A stretch of DNA of 7,834 bases, from positions 1 through 7,834 of the forward strand of contig JBBRIE010000134.1 in assembly GCA_038221545.1 (NCBI GenBank), read 5' to 3'. A program made the position numbers and the translations under genes. Position 1 is the first letter of the stretch, and each line of letters opens with the position of its first letter. Positions 4,920 through 7,834 of this stretch are shown piece by piece. The notes beneath the pieces were generated by a model. The model ran no database searches, was not told where the DNA came from, and was given only the letters and a program-made list of their open reading frames with translations. The stretch comes from JBBQNY01 sp038221545. GTDB taxonomy: Bacteria; Pseudomonadota; Gammaproteobacteria; Xanthomonadales; Ahniellaceae.

Positions 4920-7466
4920 TCAGCCGACGGCAAGCAGCCGCGCGAAGTGCGTCTTCTCGATCGGGCGCGGCTTGCCCAGGAAGTGCCCTTGGGCGAATTC
5001 GACGCCGCACTCGCGCAAGGCGGCGAGCGTGGCCGGCCCATCCACGTGCTCGGCGATCACGCGCAGCTTGAGGGCCCGCGCCATGCCGGTAATCGAGCTC
5101 ACCAGCTTGTGGTCGAGTTCCGTCGAGACCATGCCTTCGACAAAGCTGCCGTCGATCTTGACGAAGTCCACCGGCAGGTGGCGCAGGTGGGTGAACGAGG
5201 AGAACCCTGTGCCGAAATCGTCCAGCGCAAACCGGCAGCCCAGCGCACGCAACGCCAGCATGAAGCGACGCACGTCGTTGAGACGGCTGAGTTGCGATGT
5301 CTCGGTGAGTTCGAACACGAGCTGTCCGGGGGCGGCGTGGCCGGCGCGCACGAGTTCCTCGATGCGACGCAGCGTGTCGCTGTCGGAAAGCGTCTGGCTG
5401 GACAGGTTGACGGTGAAGGACGAGAGCACGCCCTGACGGCTCAGGGTACCGAGGTGCTTGAGCGCGCGCGCCACGATCCAAAGATCGATCTCGGGCATCA
5501 GTCCGAAGCGCTCCGCCAGCGGAATGAACACGGATGGCGAGATCAGGTCGCCTCGCGCGTCGCGCAGCCGCACCAGCAATTCGAAAAATTGCGTACGCGC
5601 CATCGCCGCGTTGGGCGACCACGAAGGCTCCACCATCGACGTCGCGAAATCCGGTGGAATCGCGGCGATCGGCACGATCGGCTGCAGGTAGAACACCAGT
5701 CGATCCTGCGCGATCGCCTCGCGCAGGCGTTCCGCCCAGCTCGTCTCGATCTCCCGTGCGAGGCGGCTGTCGACTTCGCCGAGCGATATCTGCGTCTGAT
5801 CGCGACCTCGTTGCTTGGCCACCTCGCAGGCCTCGCGCGATCGCTCGAGCGCGTTCTCCACCGAGGGGGTCTCGCGCGAGACGAGGCCCACGCCGACCGA
5901 CACCGTTGCCGGTCGTTGGCCATTGTTGACTTCGATCGTGCAGGCCTGCGCCTGTGCGCGGAAACTCTCCGCGAGCGCGAACAGGTTGTCAGGCTGCACG
6001 CCTGGAAGCAGGAGCCCGAAGCGGTCGCGTTCCAGCCGTGCCAGGACATCACCATCGCGCAACAGCGTGCTGAAGCGGCGAGCCAGGTCCACCAGCAGGT
6101 TTTCCGCCGCGCTGATGCCCGAACCTTCCACGATCTGGAGGTACCGGTCGACGTCGATGTACAACAGTGCGGCGTATCCGCCCAGGTCGCGGCGGCGCGA
6201 CAGTTCCGCGCCCAGCAATTGCAGGAAATGGCGCGTGTTGTGCAGGCCGGTCAGCCCATCGTGCGTCATCTCCCAGTGCAGGCGCTCGACGCTCTTGCGG
6301 TCGGATATATCGCGGAACACCGCGACCGCTCCCTGGTGCCGGCCATTGATGGCGAGGGGTCGGAGACTGCATTCGACCGGCAGCGCAGCACCCTCGCGAG
6401 TCCAGAAGACCGTCTCGAACTGGTTGACGGGAGCGCTGGTCGAATAGGCACGCGCGAGGGGCGAATCCTCGCCCGCGAGCCGCGTGCCGTCCTCGCGCAT
6501 CGGGTGGAACAGCTCGTGCGCGACGTGTCCCACCACCTGGTCTTCGTGCGTGTATCCGAGGAGCCGCAGGCCATTCGGGTTGATGAAGCTCACGACGCCG
6601 TTGGGATCGACGCCGTACACGCCATCCGCCACGGCACCCAGGATGCCGTCGAGACGCTGCCGTTCGGATTCGACGCGCTGCTGCATCTGCACCTGGCGCG
6701 CGAGGCTCGCGATGCGCACGGTAAAGAGCTCCATCGCCTCGCTCTTGAACATGCACTCGATCGCGCCAGCCTCAAGGCAGCTGCGGATGATGTCATCGCG
6801 ATAACTGTCGGTGATCACGGCAATCAGCGCATCGGCGGTGTGGGGGATCTCGCGCAACTCCCGGCACAGCGTTTCGCCGGTGCCGTCGGGAAGGTAGTAG
6901 TCCACCACGATCAGGTCGTAGCGCCGCGCACGCGCCTTCATCAGCGCCTCGTGCCGCGTACCCGCGAGATCGACCGCGTAACCCTGGCGCAGCAGCACGC
7001 TCTGGTAAGTCATGCGTACGCTGGCCGAGTCGTCGACGAACAGCACGCGGACAGCGTCGTTCCGGCGCAACGGCGCCGACTCCAGGGTGGAGTTCGCCGG
7101 CGCGAGGTGCTGCAGCATCGAAGGGATGCGGCCGAACTGGGCCCATGGGAGGAACTCCGCAGCCGGGTGCGACGCAAGCCAGACATCGAGCTCCGGCAGC
7201 CGCTCGTGTCCGAGCACCACCACCGCGATCTGCGGGTTGCGCCCGAGTTCCTCGAGCAGCGCCCGGAATTCCTGCTGCAGGCGCACCGGCGCGCCGAGCA
7301 GGAGCGCACGCGGCGGCGTGCCAAGATCGACTTCGCGCTTCACGTGCGCGAGCGCGTCGACGCTGCTCGCCAGCTCGCGCCACCCGCCAAGATCGGCGGC
7401 CTGGAGCGTGCGCGTGAGCAGATGGCAGAGGCTGGCCGAGCGCTCGACGACGATCAGTTCTGACAT
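4920..7466 (-). CDS. REC-PAS-GGDEF(degenerate)-EAL protein, probable c-di-GMP phosphodiesterase
   Basis: This 848-residue cytoplasmic signalling protein has five regions. Residues 1-125 look like a receiver fold lacking the phosphoacceptor Asp. Residues 138-260 are a true receiver: D145, D146, phosphoacceptor D189, T219 and K241. A PAS domain spans about 272-385. A GGDEF domain (about 400-550) has ERDRF (479-483) in place of GGDEF, so cyclase activity should be lost, yet its I-site RDGD (470-473) is intact five residues upstream. The EAL domain (about 575-845) has ELL for EAL (E629, R633) and keeps N687, E719, D749, D750, K770, E806 and Q826, so c-di-GMP hydrolysis is likely. The start is the ATG at 7464-7466, preceded by GGCAGGA (7478-7484); the frame extends upstream, but without family features and into the hemB start. 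Organisation resembles FimX-type proteins, but FimX is catalytically degenerate in EAL and this one is not. Confidence 0.93.
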   Translation of the reverse strand: MSELIVVERSASLCHLLTRTLQAADLGGWRELASSVDALAHVKREVDLGTPPRALLLGAPVRLQQEFRALLEELGRNPQIAVVVLGHERLPELDVWLASHPAAEFLPWAQFGRIPSMLQHLAPANSTLESAPLRRNDAVRVLFVDDSASVRMTYQSVLLRQGYAVDLAGTRHEALMKARARRYDLIVVDYYLPDGTGETLCRELREIPHTADALIAVITDSYRDDIIRSCLEAGAIECMFKSEAMELFTVRIASLARQVQMQQRVESERQRLDGILGAVADGVYGVDPNGVVSFINPNGLRLLGYTHEDQVVGHVAHELFHPMREDGTRLAGEDSPLARAYSTSAPVNQFETVFWTREGAALPVECSLRPLAINGRHQGAVAVFRDISDRKSVERLHWEMTHDGLTGLHNTRHFLQLLGAELSRRRDLGGYAALLYIDVDRYLQIVEGSGISAAENLLVDLARRFSTLLRDGDVLARLERDRFGLLLPGVQPDNLFALAESFRAQAQACTIEVNNGQRPATVSVGVGLVSRETPSVENALERSREACEVAKQRGRDQTQISLGEVDSRLAREIETSWAERLREAIAQDRLVFYLQPIVPIAAIPPDFATSMVEPSWSPNAAMARTQFFELLVRLRDARGDLISPSVFIPLAERFGLMPEIDLWIVARALKHLGTLSRQGVLSSFTVNLSSQTLSDSDTLRRIEELVRAGHAAPGQLVFELTETSQLSRLNDVRRFMLALRALGCRFALDDFGTGFSSFTHLRHLPVDFVKIDGSFVEGMVSTELDHKLVSSITGMARALKLRVIAEHVDGPATLAALRECGVEFAQGHFLGKPRPIEKTHFARLLAVG

Positions 7467-7640
7467 CGCTACGGGAATCCTGCCGACCCAACTCCCGATA
7501 GGAACAGCGGCGGGGCGGGAATGCAAGCTGCGACGCGCAACCGGTCGCGCCTGCGGCGTCGCGGGAAGCGCTCGCAGCCGGGGCGTGCTTCGTCCGCGCG
7601 AAGTCCGCACAATGGCAGCCTTCCCGCCAATCGCATGCAC
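7467..7640. promoter_or_regulatory. Divergent intergenic region with a bulged inverted repeat
   Basis: This 174-bp region separates two divergent genes and should hold both promoters. I see no strong sigma-70 promoter for either. A weak -10 candidate, CACAAT at 7608-7613, lies upstream of hemB without a good -35. An inverted repeat runs from GCGACGCGCA (7530-7539) to TGCGGCGTCGC (7552-7562), a 10-bp stem with one bulged G, extendable by a wobble pair and one C-G pair to 7528/7564. It could be an operator or a leader-RNA structure. Confidence 0.4.
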
Positions 7641-7834
7641 ATGGCCCACTACCCCATCCGACCGCGCCGCCTGCGCCGCGACGAATTCTCGCGGCGGCTG
7701 GTGCGCGAATCGCACCTGACCGTCGACGACCTCATCTATCCCGTGTTCGTGCACGAACCCGCGGGCCGCGTGGCGATCGCCTCAATGCCCGGCGTCGAGC
7801 GCGTGTCGGTGGACGAACTCCTGCACGTGGCGGA
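7641..7834 (+). CDS. hemB: Delta-aminolevulinic acid dehydratase HemB, N-terminal fragment (partial)
   Basis: The first about 64 residues of porphobilinogen synthase run off the right edge. The enzyme condenses two 5-aminolevulinate molecules to porphobilinogen in haem biosynthesis. Family features visible are the N-terminal arm YPIRPRRLRRDEFSRRLVRE, then LTVDDLIYPVFVHE, and SMPGVERVSVDEL, all characteristic of HemB. The catalytic lysines and the metal-binding cysteine region lie outside the window. Two in-frame starts exist: ATG at 7641, preferred because it leads directly into the family arm, and ATG at 7635, adding Met-His. Neither has a convincing Shine-Dalgarno. The gene is the only one on the plus strand and diverges from the c-di-GMP protein gene. 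Confidence 0.93.
   Translation, partial: MAHYPIRPRRLRRDEFSRRLVRESHLTVDDLIYPVFVHEPAGRVAIASMPGVERVSVDELLHVA

Noticed and set aside
4857..7463. 868-codon open frame on the plus strand opposite the c-di-GMP protein gene
   Set aside because: Its translation is low-complexity, Arg/His/Gln-rich and without any family motif. The minus strand has unambiguous REC, PAS and EAL motifs, and long antisense frames are expected in GC-rich genes.
7612..7640. ATG at 7612 as the hemB start
   Set aside because: It is not in the hemB reading frame (29 nt before the 7641 ATG).
7467..7754. 96-codon N-terminal extension of the c-di-GMP protein
   Set aside because: It would overlap the hemB coding start on the opposite strand and shows no domain; the ATG at 7466 has a ribosome-site-like GGCAGGA upstream and opens directly into the pseudo-receiver.

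Overview
The window is GC-rich chromosomal DNA, most likely from a gammaproteobacterium of the order Lysobacterales (Xanthomonadales). Evidence for this is the 5' end of the 16S rRNA gene, whose V1 stretch and the following GGCGAGTGGCGGACGGGTGA are typical of that group, the rsmG-parA-parB gene order, and strong G/C bias at third codon positions. This is core chromosome: I see no insertion sequence, phage gene, CRISPR array, toxin-antitoxin pair or tRNA.

Layout, left to right. Positions 1-128 hold the first ~128 nt of a 16S rRNA gene on the minus strand. Positions 129-567 hold its long leader (boxA, boxC and hairpins) and a near-consensus sigma-70 promoter. Positions 613-4036 hold a tight minus-strand cluster, in transcription order rsmG, parA, parB, a family 2 glycosyltransferase and a LAB_N membrane protein. 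Each stop overlaps the next start by 1-14 nt, so this is almost certainly one operon pointing into the rRNA operon. A small SPFH/Band 7 membrane-anchored protein (4097-4594, minus) lies 60 bp upstream of rsmG and probably shares its transcript; a candidate promoter with a dyad lies at 4625-4653. A 325-bp gap (4595-4919) holds AT-rich sequence, hairpins and a doubtful small frame. Then comes an 848-residue c-di-GMP signalling protein (4920-7466, minus; pseudo-receiver, REC, PAS, degenerate GGDEF, EAL). Finally a 5' fragment of hemB diverges on the plus strand from 7641.

How the genes fit together. RsmG methylates 16S rRNA, and ParA/ParB segregate the chromosome origin region. The glycosyltransferase and LAB_N protein look like a polyprenyl-phosphate-sugar or lipid A modification pair attached to the housekeeping operon. 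The REC-PAS-GGDEF-EAL protein is predicted to be a c-di-GMP phosphodiesterase that may use its dead GGDEF domain, with an intact I-site, as a sensor.

I did not find a clearly novel system. The points most worth follow-up are the c-di-GMP protein (dead active site with intact I-site, and an insertion in the EAL domain) and the glycosyltransferase/LAB_N pair inside the partition operon.
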